Shown piece after piece: positions 34,402-43,745 of a stretch of DNA of 64,000 nucleotides. The translations under genes were made by a program, and so were the position numbers. A model generated the notes under the pieces. It worked only from the letters and a program-made list of their open reading frames with translations, was not told the DNA's origin and made no database searches. This stretch comes from Bacillus sp. N1-1. Lineage in GTDB: Bacteria > Bacillota > Bacilli > Bacillales > Guptibacillaceae. The stretch is taken from positions 558,001-622,000 of the forward strand of contig NZ_CP046564.1 in assembly GCF_009818105.1 (NCBI RefSeq). Direction: 5' to 3'. The first letter of the stretch is position 1. The number at the start of each line of letters is the position of its first letter.

Positions 34402-35541
34402 ATGATTACTTTCGAACATGTTAACAAAAAATTTGCTGATGGTACTGAAGCATTGAAAGATATTAATTTACATATTGAACAAGGCGAATTGTTAACGCTT
34501 ATAGGCCCGAGCGGTTGTGGTAAAACGACAACGATGAAAATGATTAACCGATTAATCGAACCGAGCGGAGGTCAGATTTATATTGATGGAAAACCAATCT
34601 CAGATCAAGACCCCGTTGAATTAAGAAGAAGCATAGGCTATGTCATTCAGCAAATTGGTCTTTTGCCACATATGACAATTGCAGAAAATATTGCACTTAT
34701 TCCTAAATTAAAAAAGTGGGATAAAAGCAAAATAGATAAACGAGTTGATGAAATGCTGAACCTTGTAGGTCTTGAGCCATCAGTATTTCGGTCACGCTAT
34801 CCTCTAGAGTTAAGCGGAGGTCAGCAGCAGCGGGTCGGTGTCATTCGTGCTCTTGCAGCAGAACCCCCCATTATTTTAATGGATGAGCCTTTCAGTGCAC
34901 TGGATCCAATTAGTCGTGAACAGCTCCAAGATGAGCTTGTGAAATTGCAAAAAGAAATCCAAAAAACGATTGTTTTTGTAACGCATGATATGGATGAAGC
35001 GATGAAGATTGCAGATCGGATTGCGATCATGAAAGATGGTGAAATTCTTCAGCTCGATACACCTGATCGTTTATTACGTCATCCAAAGAATGAGTTTGTT
35101 CGCAATTTTATCGGGGATGAACGGATGGCTAAGGGACAAGCTCCTACTGCAGTTGATTTAATGATTCAAAAAGTAGCGACTGTTAAAGAGAGCAGAGGTC
35201 TAGCCGAAGCCTTTCGACTAATGAAATCAGAACGTGTGGATAGTCTCGTCGTCACTGGACCTGAGCAGCAATACAAAGGTGTCGTGACTCTTGAGCAGGT
35301 TCAAAAGCATTATGAAAGTGATACAAAACGAATTGTAGATGTCATTGAAATCATTGAGCCAATTCAAAGAAACACGCTTTATCCTGAAATCGCAAAACGC
35401 TTTGCTGAAAAGCAGCCAATCAGTATCCCAGTAGTTGAAGGGGAAAAGCTGACAGGATTAGTGACGAGAAGTAGCATGATGCGCGGACTAGCTGGTCTTG
35501 AGCAACTTGGTTACAGGGAGGAGGAACCTCTGAATGAATGA
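34402..35541 (+). CDS. opuCA: Osmoprotectant ABC transporter ATP-binding protein (OpuBA/OpuCA type)
   Basis: This 379-residue ATPase has Walker A GPSGCGKTT, signature LSGGQQQRVG, Walker B ILMDEPFSALDP, and two C-terminal CBS domains (about residues 250–370) that sense ionic strength or nucleotides in OpuCA/OpuA relatives. It energises uptake of betaine, carnitine or choline. B. subtilis OpuBA and OpuCA are about 380 residues; the sequence does not let me choose between the two. It overlaps the permease gene by eight bases. Confidence 0.9.
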   Translation: MITFEHVNKKFADGTEALKDINLHIEQGELLTLIGPSGCGKTTTMKMINRLIEPSGGQIYIDGKPISDQDPVELRRSIGYVIQQIGLLPHMTIAENIALIPKLKKWDKSKIDKRVDEMLNLVGLEPSVFRSRYPLELSGGQQQRVGVIRALAAEPPIILMDEPFSALDPISREQLQDELVKLQKEIQKTIVFVTHDMDEAMKIADRIAIMKDGEILQLDTPDRLLRHPKNEFVRNFIGDERMAKGQAPTAVDLMIQKVATVKESRGLAEAFRLMKSERVDSLVVTGPEQQYKGVVTLEQVQKHYESDTKRIVDVIEIIEPIQRNTLYPEIAKRFAEKQPISIPVVEGEKLTGLVTRSSMMRGLAGLEQLGYREEEPLNE

Positions 35542-36196
35542 TGAAAACTTTTTTACTTTATTTATAGAAACGATGCAAAACCGTTGGGATGATATTTTTG
35601 TAGCGCTTCAGGAACACCTTTTCCTATCATTTATATCGATTGTAATCGCCATCTTAATCTCTGTTCCACTTGGTATTTTTATTTCCAGACGAAAGAAATT
35701 GGCTGAGCCGTTTATTGCTGTCGCGGCTATTTTTCAAACGGTGCCAAGTCTTGCATTGTTTGGTTTTCTCATTCCGTTTCTTGGAATCGGAAATATCACA
35801 GCAATCATCGCTCTAACGGTATATGCCCTTCTTCCGATTTTAAGGAATACATACACAGGGATCACGTCCGTGGATCAATCTTCCATTGAAGCTGGAAGAG
35901 GGATGGGGATGACAAATATGCAAATTTTAATGAAGATTGAAGTGCCTCTTTCGCTCCCTGTCATTATGGCGGGCGTTCGAACGGCTACGGTATTAACGAT
36001 CGGGGTAGCGACCTTAGCGACATTTGTCGGTGCAGGAGGATTAGGTGATATTATTTATCGAGGACTTACGTCAAATAAAGATGAGCTTGTTCTAGCTGGT
36101 GCATTACCAGCAACCATTCTTGCTCTTGGATTTGATTTAATTCTGAAGTTATTAGAAAACGCGGCAACTCCTAAAGGGGTTAAAGCAAAAAAATAA
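35534..36196 (+). CDS. opuCB: Osmoprotectant ABC transporter permease (OpuBB/OpuCB type)
   Basis: This 220-residue permease has five to six transmembrane helices and the typical BPD_transp_1 EAA-like loop (SSIEAGRGMGMTNMQILMKIEVPLS). In B. subtilis OpuB and OpuC have two different permeases (B and D); here only one permease gene is present in the operon. The channel would therefore be a homodimer, or the second permease is encoded elsewhere. The gene is coupled to the ATPase gene by overlap and is followed by the binding-protein gene after 14 bases. Confidence 0.9.
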   Translation: MNDENFFTLFIETMQNRWDDIFVALQEHLFLSFISIVIAILISVPLGIFISRRKKLAEPFIAVAAIFQTVPSLALFGFLIPFLGIGNITAIIALTVYALLPILRNTYTGITSVDQSSIEAGRGMGMTNMQILMKIEVPLSLPVIMAGVRTATVLTIGVATLATFVGAGGLGDIIYRGLTSNKDELVLAGALPATILALGFDLILKLLENAATPKGVKAKK

Positions 36197-36210
36197 AGGG
36201 AGAGATTTGA

Positions 36211-37110
36211 TTGAAGAGATTGACCGTGCTTTTACTGGGTGTTTTGATGGTTCTTGCTGCATGTGGGAGAGACAGCGGAAGTGAAGAAAGTGATCCAATC
36301 GTTATTTCCGGTAAGCCGTGGACAGAGCAATATATTTTACCTCATCTACTTGCAGAGTACATAAAAGCGAACAGTGACTATGAAGTGGAAGTAGATGCGG
36401 GTGTTGGTGAGGTAAATATTCTTCAACAGGCGCTAGTTGATGGTGACATTGATATGTATGTTGAATATACGGGTACTGGTCTTGAAGCGGTATTAAAGGA
36501 AAGTGCTGAATCCGATGAATCAGCTGATGAAATTTTTGAACGTGTGAAAAAAGGCTATAAAGATGAATATAACCTTGTATGGCTTGAGCCGCTTGGTTTT
36601 GAAAATGGTTATACTCTTGCAATGACTCAGGAAACGAACAAAGAGGTGAATGCTGAAACGTTTTCAGACATCATCCCAGCTTCAGATGATATGGTGTTTG
36701 GTGGACCACACACTTTTTATGAACGAGAAGATGGATACGATGCTTTAGTAGAAGCTTATGGCTTTAATTTTAAAGATGAAGTAAGTCTTGATCCTAACAT
36801 TATGTATGATGCACTCAATGAGGGAGAAGTCGATGTTATCCCTGCCTTTACAACAGATGGACGAATTGCTCGGTTTGATCTTGCGACAACAAAAGATGAT
36901 AAGCAATTTTTCCCACCATATTATGCTGCACCAATTATTCGCCAGGAAGTTCTTGATTCCCACCCGGACCTTGAGAAGGTTGTGAATGAATTTGCTGGAA
37001 GTATTTCAGAAGAAGAAATGTCTGAAATGAATGCAAAAGTTGATATGGACGGAGAAGAACCTGAAGATGTAGCGGTAGAATTCTTGAAAGACAAGGGATT
37101 GATCGAGTAA
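36211..37110 (+). CDS. opuCC: Osmoprotectant-binding lipoprotein (OpuBC/OpuCC type)
   Basis: This 299-residue protein has a lipoprotein signal peptide ending in VLAAC (Cys18). The mature part is a type II periplasmic-binding-protein fold with KPWTEQYILPHLLAEY and the family segment DVIPAFTTDGRIARFDL. It binds betaine-like compounds. It starts with TTG, with AAAGGGAG about eight bases upstream. A strong bidirectional terminator follows and separates it from the convergent opuA operon. Confidence 0.9.
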   Translation: MKRLTVLLLGVLMVLAACGRDSGSEESDPIVISGKPWTEQYILPHLLAEYIKANSDYEVEVDAGVGEVNILQQALVDGDIDMYVEYTGTGLEAVLKESAESDESADEIFERVKKGYKDEYNLVWLEPLGFENGYTLAMTQETNKEVNAETFSDIIPASDDMVFGGPHTFYEREDGYDALVEAYGFNFKDEVSLDPNIMYDALNEGEVDVIPAFTTDGRIARFDLATTKDDKQFFPPYYAAPIIRQEVLDSHPDLEKVVNEFAGSISEEEMSEMNAKVDMDGEEPEDVAVEFLKDKGLIE

Positions 37111-37111
37111 T

Positions 37112-37148
37112 AAAAAGCGAGATGAGGAATTCCTCATCTCGCTTTTTT
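37112..37148. terminator. Bidirectional terminator between the two osmoprotectant operons
   Basis: A perfect inverted repeat of AAAAAGCGAGATGAGGAA with a minimal loop, with T-runs on both sides, lies between the convergent opuCC and opuAC. Confidence 0.95.
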
Positions 37149-37155
37149 ATTGATG

Positions 37156-38079
37156 TTATTCAGCTGGTTTTAAATCTTCAATAGAATCAGCTTCAACGTA
37201 AGATGGCACAACAAGTCCTGTTTTCGCACCTTCAAGGTTTGGTCCAAGACGGTCCATGTTGTCACCATACTCATCTAGAAGATCAGCGTGTGTAATTGGA
37301 AGCCATCCAGCTACCATTGCATCAGCATCACCTTCTGAAACAGCGATGAACATAGAAGCAGCATCAAGTTGAGTTAATTTAACTTCATAGCCTACGCTCT
37401 CAAGAACTTTCGCTACTACGTTTGTACTAGCGATTTCAGAATCCCATGCAACATATGCAAGAGAAATTTCTTCACCGTCTACTTCGTCAGCACCTTTAGT
37501 CCATTCTTCTACCATGTCAGAATGTTCGTCTACCCAGTTTTGTGCTGCTTCTTCAGGCTTAGCACCTTCTTGAATTTCTACCATTACGTCGCCCATATCT
37601 TCAGGCGCCCAGTTGAATTGATCAAGAATTTTATGTGCAGAAGGTTGATCTTCTTTTAATCCTTTACGCGCAAATGTTTCAATGTTTTCTTCTTCTCCAT
37701 AAAGTCCTTTTGGATCTTCAAGGTATTTAAGATCGTATTTCGCGAACATCCAGTGTGGCGTCCAGCCAGTTACGATAATTGGCTCTTCGTCTTCAATGGC
37801 TTTCCCAAGTTCTGCGGCCATCGCTGCAGAAGAAGACTCGATTAATTCCCAACCTTTCAGGCTATCGTACTCTTCAAGTGCAGAAGTTGTAGCTTTCATA
37901 ATTCCAGCACCAGGTTCAATTCCAACAATTTCATAATCTACTTCTTCGCCAACGTTAGAACCGCTTTCGCTAGAACCTTCGCTGCTGTCTCCGCTATTGT
38001 TTCCGCCGCAAGCAGCAAGAATCAATGTAAGTGACAAAAATAGTGCAAGTCCTGTTAACCCTTTTTTTAAGTTAAACAT
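37156..38079 (-). CDS. opuAC: Glycine-betaine-binding lipoprotein OpuAC
   Basis: This 307-residue lipoprotein has a signal peptide ending in LILAAC (Cys24), a Gly/Ser/Glu linker, and an OpuAC domain. That domain has conserved tryptophans (TGWTPHWMFAKYDL, VAWDSEIAS, VAGWLPITHADL) which form the aromatic cage around betaine. It belongs to a three-gene opuA operon transcribed leftward, with opuAB 11 bases upstream. The acidic surface of the mature protein fits a halotolerant host (inference). Confidence 0.93.
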   Translation of the reverse strand: MFNLKKGLTGLALFLSLTLILAACGGNNSGDSSEGSSESGSNVGEEVDYEIVGIEPGAGIMKATTSALEEYDSLKGWELIESSSAAMAAELGKAIEDEEPIIVTGWTPHWMFAKYDLKYLEDPKGLYGEEENIETFARKGLKEDQPSAHKILDQFNWAPEDMGDVMVEIQEGAKPEEAAQNWVDEHSDMVEEWTKGADEVDGEEISLAYVAWDSEIASTNVVAKVLESVGYEVKLTQLDAASMFIAVSEGDADAMVAGWLPITHADLLDEYGDNMDRLGPNLEGAKTGLVVPSYVEADSIEDLKPAE

Positions 38080-38090
38080 GTAATTCCCCC

Positions 38091-38924
38091 TTAGTTTTTT
38101 GATTTACCTATATTTTGAGAAATCCGGTCGAGCATAATCGCTAGAATAACGATGGCAAGACCAGCTTCAAAACCAATACCAACTTTAATTTGAGTTACTG
38201 CGCGATAAACATCTGCCCCAAGTCCTGGTGCACCTACTAGAGATGCAATAACAACCATAGAAAGGGAAAGCATAATGCTTTGGTTAATTCCCGCCATAAT
38301 GGTAGGTGTTGCGAGTGGTAGTTGTACTTTAATTAATTTTTGTTTCGTTGTTGAACCAAACGCATTTGAAGCTTCGATTAAATCTTCAGGAACTTGACGA
38401 ATACCTAGATTCGTTAAACGAATGGTAGGTGGCATTGCAAATATAACTGACGCGATAATGCCGGGAACCATACCAATTCCGAAAAATAAAATAGCTGGTA
38501 TAAGATAAACGAATGCAGGCATTGTCTGCATGAAATCCAATATTGGTGTAATAATGCCTCTTACACGGTCACTTTGTGAGGCCCATATTCCAAGTGGAAC
38601 ACCAAGAATGATGGATATAATAACCGAAGTTAACACGAGCGCGAGTGTCTCAATTGTTGGGTCCCAATAACCTAAATTATCGATTAGTAATAGACCAAGT
38701 AACGTAAAGATGGCAACTGGCCATCGGCTTGACCACCAGGCAAGGAGCGTAAAGATTGCGATCAGTACAAGTGCTGGCGGGAAGCCTAAAATCGAAACAA
38801 TTCCTTCCACAAACCAATCGATACCTGATGTGATGCCATCAAAAACGGGTTCAAGATTATCTGTAAGCATATCAACAAAGCTGTCTACCCAATCAGCTAA
38901 TGGAATTTTAGGGAATAGTTGCAT
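38091..38924 (-). CDS. opuAB: Glycine-betaine ABC transporter permease OpuAB
   Basis: This 277-residue permease has an N-terminal amphipathic region (PLADWVDSFVDML) typical of OpuAB/ProW, and about seven to eight transmembrane helices. The coupling loop contains EASNAFGSTTKQKLIKVQLPLA. It is the membrane channel of the high-affinity betaine importer. Its ATG follows the opuAA stop codon without a gap (TAAATG), so translation is coupled. Confidence 0.93.
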   Translation of the reverse strand: MQLFPKIPLADWVDSFVDMLTDNLEPVFDGITSGIDWFVEGIVSILGFPPALVLIAIFTLLAWWSSRWPVAIFTLLGLLLIDNLGYWDPTIETLALVLTSVIISIILGVPLGIWASQSDRVRGIITPILDFMQTMPAFVYLIPAILFFGIGMVPGIIASVIFAMPPTIRLTNLGIRQVPEDLIEASNAFGSTTKQKLIKVQLPLATPTIMAGINQSIMLSLSMVVIASLVGAPGLGADVYRAVTQIKVGIGFEAGLAIVILAIMLDRISQNIGKSKN

Positions 38925-40133
38925 TTAGCTCACCTCACCTTTCGCTGATTCCGTCTCATTGCCGGCTAGTGCTCCGATGACCGCACCGCGTACAATGATG
39001 CCTTTAAACTTATCGTTTTCATCAATAACCGGAAGTGGGAGAGATGAGCTTGCCATTTTTACGAACATATCCGTTAATAATGTATCAGGTGCGACAGTTG
39101 GAAGGTCTGTAATGAGAATATCAGCAATTTCTTTCTTCGCTTCAATCGCTTTCGCTGCATCATCTGCAGTAATTACTCCAACTAATTTCTGCTTCTTATC
39201 CACGATATATAAGCTAGAAAGTTTTTGTTCACGCATAAGTTGAAGGGCTACACGTGGACCTCTATCTGCTCTTAGTGTTTCAGCTCGCTTCATAACATGA
39301 GAAGCTGTTAATACTTTTGAAAGGTCGACGTCTTCCACAAATCGTTCAACGTAGTCATTGGCAGGATTCGTCATAATTTCTTCTGGTGTCCCGATTTGAA
39401 CAATAGAACCATCTTTCATTAATGCAATACGATCACCAATCCGTAAGGCTTCATCAAGGTCATGTGTAATAAAAACAATTGTTTTCTCCATAGACTCTTG
39501 AAGTTCAAGAAGTTCATCCTGCATATCTTTACGAATGAGTGGATCAAGCGCACTAAATGCTTCGTCCATCAAAAGAACATCGGGATCATTTGCAAGAGCG
39601 CGTGCAAGTCCGACTCGCTGTTGCATGCCACCACTTAGTTCTGACGGATAGCTTTTTTCATACCCTTTTAATCCAACAAGTTCGAGTGACTCCTGCGCTT
39701 TGCCAGAACGTTTCTCTTTACTAATGTTTTGTACCTCTAGTCCGTACTCTGTGTTTTCTAGTACTGTCTTATGAGGGAAAAGTGCGAAACGTTGGAATAC
39801 CATACTAAGCTTTTTGCGTCTAACGTCACGAAGCTGTTCAGGTTTCATCCTGACGATATCTTCATCATCAATGAGAACCTGTCCTGAAGTAGGTTCAATT
39901 AATCGATTGAGAAGCCGAACAAGTGTAGATTTACCACTACCTGATAGCCCCATGATGACAAAGATTTCACCGGGATATACATCGAAACTAGCGCGGTTAA
40001 CGCCAACCGTATTTCCGGTCTCTTTTAAAATTTCACTTTTTGATTTGCCCTGATCGAGTAGTTTTGTAGCTTGTTTGGGCGATTTGCCAAATATTTTGGT
40101 TACGTCTTTTACTGTAATTTTGGCTTTCTCCAT
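38925..40133 (-). CDS. opuAA: Glycine-betaine ABC transporter ATP-binding protein OpuAA
   Basis: This 402-residue ATPase has the OpuAA/ProV-specific N-terminal extension (KDVTKIFGKSPKQATKLL). It also has Walker A GLSGSGKST, signature LSGGMQQRVGLA, Walker B LLMDEAFSALDP, and a C-terminal CBS pair. It is the first gene of opuAABC. GGTGAAAC precedes the ATG with a rather weak ribosome binding site (AGAGGTG). A sigma-A-like promoter is visible at 40175–40203. Confidence 0.93.
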   Translation of the reverse strand: MEKAKITVKDVTKIFGKSPKQATKLLDQGKSKSEILKETGNTVGVNRASFDVYPGEIFVIMGLSGSGKSTLVRLLNRLIEPTSGQVLIDDEDIVRMKPEQLRDVRRKKLSMVFQRFALFPHKTVLENTEYGLEVQNISKEKRSGKAQESLELVGLKGYEKSYPSELSGGMQQRVGLARALANDPDVLLMDEAFSALDPLIRKDMQDELLELQESMEKTIVFITHDLDEALRIGDRIALMKDGSIVQIGTPEEIMTNPANDYVERFVEDVDLSKVLTASHVMKRAETLRADRGPRVALQLMREQKLSSLYIVDKKQKLVGVITADDAAKAIEAKKEIADILITDLPTVAPDTLLTDMFVKMASSSLPLPVIDENDKFKGIIVRGAVIGALAGNETESAKGEVS

Positions 40134-40174
40134 AGTTTCACCTCTGCCTTTATTTCAAATAGTTAGCGGATAAA

Positions 40175-40203
40175 ATTACAAAAATAACTGAAATATGTCG
40201 AAA
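40175..40203 (-). promoter_or_regulatory. Likely sigma-A promoter of opuA
   Basis: Minus strand TCGACA (40203–40198), a 17-base spacer and TAATTT (40180–40175). The weak boxes with consensus spacing resemble osmotically controlled promoters. Confidence 0.5.
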
Positions 40204-40315
40204 TTTACGATAATCAGTCATTTACTAGTCTTTTTTTACCGACCTATTAAGTATAGGGTTTAGGTACTTCATACTACAAATGGCGTGAGAGCTCAAAATC
40301 AGGTAATTCAGTACA

Positions 40316-40331
40316 TACAGAAAAAACTGTA
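40316..40331. promoter_or_regulatory. Inverted repeat in the opuA–gbsR gap, possible regulator operator
   Basis: The 334-base gap 40134–40467 between the divergent opuAA and the GbsR-type gene contains TACAG-AAAAAA-CTGTA (perfect 5-base arms, flanked by GTACA/CAAAC). It also holds two ACTAGT-centred sequences, near 40221–40230 and 40393–40401. These are candidate sites for the adjacent regulator. Apart from these and the opuA promoter I see nothing else in the gap. Confidence 0.4.
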
Positions 40332-40467
40332 CAAACTAAACGGGTAAATCCTTAAGTATCGTCTAAGATGCTAGTATATGCTACAAGGTTCACTAGTAAA
40401 CTTTACAATTAACGGGGTTAACACTAAACTATGAAATGACAAACGATTGGAAAAGTAGGTGCATAGT

Positions 40468-40995
40468 TTGCAAGATAAACGAGTAGAGAATGCAAGAGAA
40501 CGAGTGATTGAATCAATCTCTAAAAATATGGATATTTATAGCGTAACCCCTTCTGTGGGACGTTTATATGGCGCGATGTTTTTTGAAAAAGAGCCGATGA
40601 CGCTTGATGAGATGAAAGATAAGCTTCAAATGAGTAAGACAAGTATGTCGACCGGAGTAAGGACATTAATCGACTTAAATATGGTGGATAAGGTGTGGAG
40701 AAAGGGGGAGCGTAAAGATCTTTACGAAGTGAAGTCAGATTGGTATCAAACCTTTACGGATTTCTTTTGTATCCATTGGCGAAAAGGAATTGAAATGAAT
40801 CGGGATGCTTGCAAAGAGTCAATTGCCGAGCTAATGGAAGTGTTGGATGGCGATATTACGAATGAAGATAAGATAACGGCTGAAGCAGACTTAGATAAGA
40901 TGTCTTACGCTCTAGGATACTACGAGTGGTTGAACAAAGTAGTAGATTTATTTGAATCACGGAAGATATTTGACGTGATAGATAAGGAAGAATAG
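40468..40995 (+). CDS. GbsR/OpcR-type MarR-family regulator
   Basis: This 175-residue protein has a winged-helix domain (MDIYSVTPSVGRLYGAMFF near the N-terminus, KLQMSKTSMSTGVRTLIDL as recognition region). The SVGRLYG…PMTLDEM pattern is typical of GbsR, the choline-sensing repressor of gbsAB and opuB in B. subtilis, and of its paralogue OpcR, the repressor of opuC. It is divergent from opuAA, between the two osmoprotectant systems, and a likely regulator of one or both. It probably starts at TTG 40468 with AGGTG six bases upstream; GTG 40459 is part of that site. Confidence 0.85.
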   Translation: MQDKRVENARERVIESISKNMDIYSVTPSVGRLYGAMFFEKEPMTLDEMKDKLQMSKTSMSTGVRTLIDLNMVDKVWRKGERKDLYEVKSDWYQTFTDFFCIHWRKGIEMNRDACKESIAELMEVLDGDITNEDKITAEADLDKMSYALGYYEWLNKVVDLFESRKIFDVIDKEE

Positions 40996-41086
40996 CTGAG
41001 ATAATTGGAAGCGTGTTCTTCTGACAGCGTTCATTAAGACTTGCGTAAAGGTACTGTGAACGATTGTGATGTTCACTTCATCCAAA

Positions 41087-41118
41087 CAAAAACGTGCAGG
41101 AATTTCCTGCACGTTTTT
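41087..41118. terminator. Bidirectional terminator
   Basis: Stem AACGTGCAGGAA/TTCCTGCACGTT has T-runs on both sides. It lies between the convergent GbsR-type gene and the glnQ-like gene. Confidence 0.93.
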
Positions 41119-41119
41119 A

Positions 41120-41848
41120 TTATAGGATTTTACTTAAGAAAGCCTGAGTTCGCTCGTTTTGAGGATTAGAAAACAATTCGTTAGGAACGTTCTCTTCCAC
41201 GATATAGCCGCCATCCATAAAGATAACGCGGTCGCCTACTTCTCGTGCAAACCCCATTTCATGAGTAACAACGACCATTGTCATTCCTTCTTTTGCAAGA
41301 TCTTTCATTACTTCTAACACTTCGCCGATCATTTCAGGATCAAGGGCGGAAGTTGGTTCATCAAACAGCATGACGCTAGGTTCCATCGCAAGAGCTCTTG
41401 CAATCGCTACACGCTGTTTTTGTCCTCCTGAAAGTTCGCCAGGGTAATTATTGGCCTTATCTTCAAGACCGACCTTAGCAAGAAGTTCCTTTGCTTTCTT
41501 TGCCGAGTTTTGTTTGTTTTCCCCTTTTACTTTAATGGGGGCAAGTGTTACATTCTCAAGAACTGTTTTATGTGGAAAGAGATTAAAATGTTGAAAAACC
41601 ATTCCGACGTCCTGACGAACTTTATTGATATTCGTTTTAGGATCAGCAATATTATGACCATTAACGATGACGCTACCGCCCGTTATTTCCTCTAATTTAT
41701 TTAAACAGCGAAGAAAAGTGCTTTTACCTGAACCAGAAGGACCAACTACGCAAACAACCTCTTTTTCTTTCACATCTGTATTAATGTTCTTTAATACTTC
41801 TAACTCTCCGAACGATTTCTTAAGATCTTTCACCTGGATGATGCTCAT
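41120..41848 (-). CDS. Polar amino acid ABC transporter ATP-binding protein, GlnQ-like, orphan
   Basis: This 242-residue ATPase has Walker [10 protein letters not shown], signature [12 protein letters not shown], Walker [16 protein letters not shown] and the H-loop VVVTHEMGF. It belongs to the polar amino acid subgroup (GlnQ/TcyC/ArtM). These normally sit beside a permease and a binding-protein gene, but here the neighbours are a terminator and a divergent glucosidase gene. It may serve a permease encoded elsewhere, or be the remnant of a broken operon. The 219-base gap to the glucosidase gene holds the promoter region. Confidence 0.87.
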   Translation of the reverse strand: MSIIQVKDLKKSFGELEVLKNINTDVKEKEVVCVVGPSGSGKSTFLRCLNKLEEITGGSVIVNGHNIADPKTNINKVRQDVGMVFQHFNLFPHKTVLENVTLAPIKVKGENKQNSAKKAKELLAKVGLEDKANNYPGELSGGQKQRVAIARALAMEPSVMLFDEPTSALDPEMIGEVLEVMKDLAKEGMTMVVVTHEMGFAREVGDRVIFMDGGYIVEENVPNELFSNPQNERTQAFLSKIL

Positions 41849-41986
41849 TGTTGCAACTGTCTCCTCTCGTTCTACTTTCTTCCTTCATGTAGAAGGAGCT
41901 TTCGATAAAAACCATTATATCAATCCTTTGCTCAATTAGAAAAGAACTTACCCTTAATGAATGAGAAAACGTTTCATTTCTAGCAG

Positions 41987-42035
41987 TTGTACTGTGGCTG
42001 ATATTCTTCTATAATATTTAGTGAAAACGTTTGCG
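41987..42035 (+). promoter_or_regulatory. Sigma-A promoter and cre-like site of the glucosidase gene
   Basis: TTGTAC (41987–41992), a 17-base spacer and TATAAT (42010–42015). Seven bases downstream TGAAAACGTTTGCG (42022–42035) matches 12 of 14 positions of the CcpA cre consensus TGWAANCGNTNWCA. The position at the start of transcription suits catabolite repression. Confidence 0.7.
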
Positions 42036-42067
42036 CAGAAGTTTGACGGTACAAAGGAGGAAACTGC

Positions 42068-43741
42068 ATGGCTCAACAGTGGTGGAAGGAAAGCGTTGTT
42101 TATCAAATTTATCCTAGGAGTTTTAATGACAGCAACGGGGATGGAATTGGTGATATTCGAGGAATTACAGAAAAACTCGATTATTTGAACGAATTAGGCA
42201 TTGATGTGGTGTGGTTATCACCAGTTTATAAGTCGCCGAATGATGACAATGGTTACGACATTAGTGACTATCGAAATATTATGGATGAGTTCGGAACGAT
42301 GGAAGACTGGGAAGAGATGTTAGAAGGAATGCATCAGCGAGGAATCCGTCTCGTGATGGACCTAGTCGTTAACCATTCTTCTGATGAACATGCGTGGTTT
42401 ACTGAAGCGAGAAAATCAAAAGATAATCCGTTTCGTGATTATTATATTTGGCGAGAAGGTAGGGAAGACCAGCCTCCAAACAACTGGGGGTCTTTTTTCG
42501 GAGGTTCTGCGTGGGAGTATGATGAAGAGAGTGAAGAATATTTTCTGCATCTCTTTTCGAAAAAACAACCTGATCTTAATTGGGAAAACGAAAAGCTAAG
42601 AGATGAAGTATATGATCTGATGAAATTCTGGCTCGATAAAGGGGTCGATGGATTCAGAATGGATGTTATTAATTTGATTTCCAAAACGCCTGGATTACCA
42701 GGTGCCGAAGTAACGGATGATGCTCCTTATCAGTGGGGAGGAGATTACTTCGTAAATGGGCCGAAATTCGTGGAATACATGAACGAAATGAACGAAAAGG
42801 TTTTATCAAAATACAATGCGATGACGGTTGGCGAAATGCCAATGGCCACGCCTGAAGATGGTAAAAACTACACGAATGAAGATAGTGGTATTGTGAATAT
42901 GCTGTTCCAGTTTGAACACATGGATGTAACAAGTGGACCTGGAGGTAAATGGGACCAACAGCCCTGGAAACTAACAGATTTAAAACGGATTATTTCAAAA
43001 TGGCAAACTGAGCTTCACGGTACTGGATGGAATAGTTTATATATGGAGAATCATGATCAGCCTCGTTCAGTTTCTGTATTTGGAGATGATCAGGAATATC
43101 GTGTAGAATCAGCCAAGATGCTGGCTGCATGGCTTCATTTTCTCCAAGGAACGCCATATATTTATCAAGGACAAGAGCTCGGGATGACGAATGTCTACTT
43201 TGATGATATTAAGGATTACGAGGACATTGAAACGCTTAATATGTATACCGAAGAAGTTGTTGAAAAAGGAGCAAATCCAGAAGAAGTACTTGACGCTATC
43301 CATAAAAAAGGCCGTGATAATGCACGGACGCCTATGCAGTGGACTGATGAAAGTAACGCGGGATTTACTACAGGCACTCCATGGTTAAAAGTGAATGGAA
43401 ATTATCACGAAATTAATGCGAGAAAGGCGTTAAGTGACGAAGATTCTATTTTTTACTTTTATAAAAACTTAATTCGCCTTCGAAAAGAGCTTCCTGCACT
43501 TATACATGGAAATTATCAGCTGCTTTTAGAAGAGGATGAGAATTTATATGTGTACACAAGAAGTTATCAGGGGACAACGTTGTTTATTGCTGCTAACTTC
43601 TCGAAAGAAACGTGTAAACTGAATCTTCCAGAAACGTTAAAAGGTGGAAAACTACTCGTCCATAACTATCACGATGTGGCGAATCAGTTGCTAATTGAGT
43701 CGAACATGCGCCCTTATGAAGTGAAAGTGTATATGCTATAA
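42068..43741 (+). CDS. malL: Oligo-1,6-glucosidase-type alpha-glucosidase (GH13)
   Basis: This 557-residue GH13 enzyme starts WWKESVVYQIYPRSF. It has catalytic Asp199 (DGFRMDVIN), Glu256 (VGEMPM) and Asp330 (MENHDQPR). The QPDLNWEN and NGDGIGDIRG calcium-like loop are typical of the MalL/TreA group of about 560 residues. It hydrolyses isomaltose, maltose or related sucrose-like substrates in the cytoplasm; trehalose-6-phosphate cannot be excluded but the VGEMP motif favours oligo-1,6-glucosidase. No sugar transporter or regulator gene is adjacent. A cre-like site upstream suggests catabolite repression. Confidence 0.88.
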   Translation: MAQQWWKESVVYQIYPRSFNDSNGDGIGDIRGITEKLDYLNELGIDVVWLSPVYKSPNDDNGYDISDYRNIMDEFGTMEDWEEMLEGMHQRGIRLVMDLVVNHSSDEHAWFTEARKSKDNPFRDYYIWREGREDQPPNNWGSFFGGSAWEYDEESEEYFLHLFSKKQPDLNWENEKLRDEVYDLMKFWLDKGVDGFRMDVINLISKTPGLPGAEVTDDAPYQWGGDYFVNGPKFVEYMNEMNEKVLSKYNAMTVGEMPMATPEDGKNYTNEDSGIVNMLFQFEHMDVTSGPGGKWDQQPWKLTDLKRIISKWQTELHGTGWNSLYMENHDQPRSVSVFGDDQEYRVESAKMLAAWLHFLQGTPYIYQGQELGMTNVYFDDIKDYEDIETLNMYTEEVVEKGANPEEVLDAIHKKGRDNARTPMQWTDESNAGFTTGTPWLKVNGNYHEINARKALSDEDSIFYFYKNLIRLRKELPALIHGNYQLLLEEDENLYVYTRSYQGTTLFIAANFSKETCKLNLPETLKGGKLLVHNYHDVANQLLIESNMRPYEVKVYML

Positions 43742-43745
43742 GTTT

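Noticed and set aside
41962..41978. Second cre-like sequence GAGAAAACGTTTCAT upstream of the glucosidase gene
   Set aside because: Aligned on the central CG it fails four conserved consensus positions, so only the site at 42022–42035 is kept.
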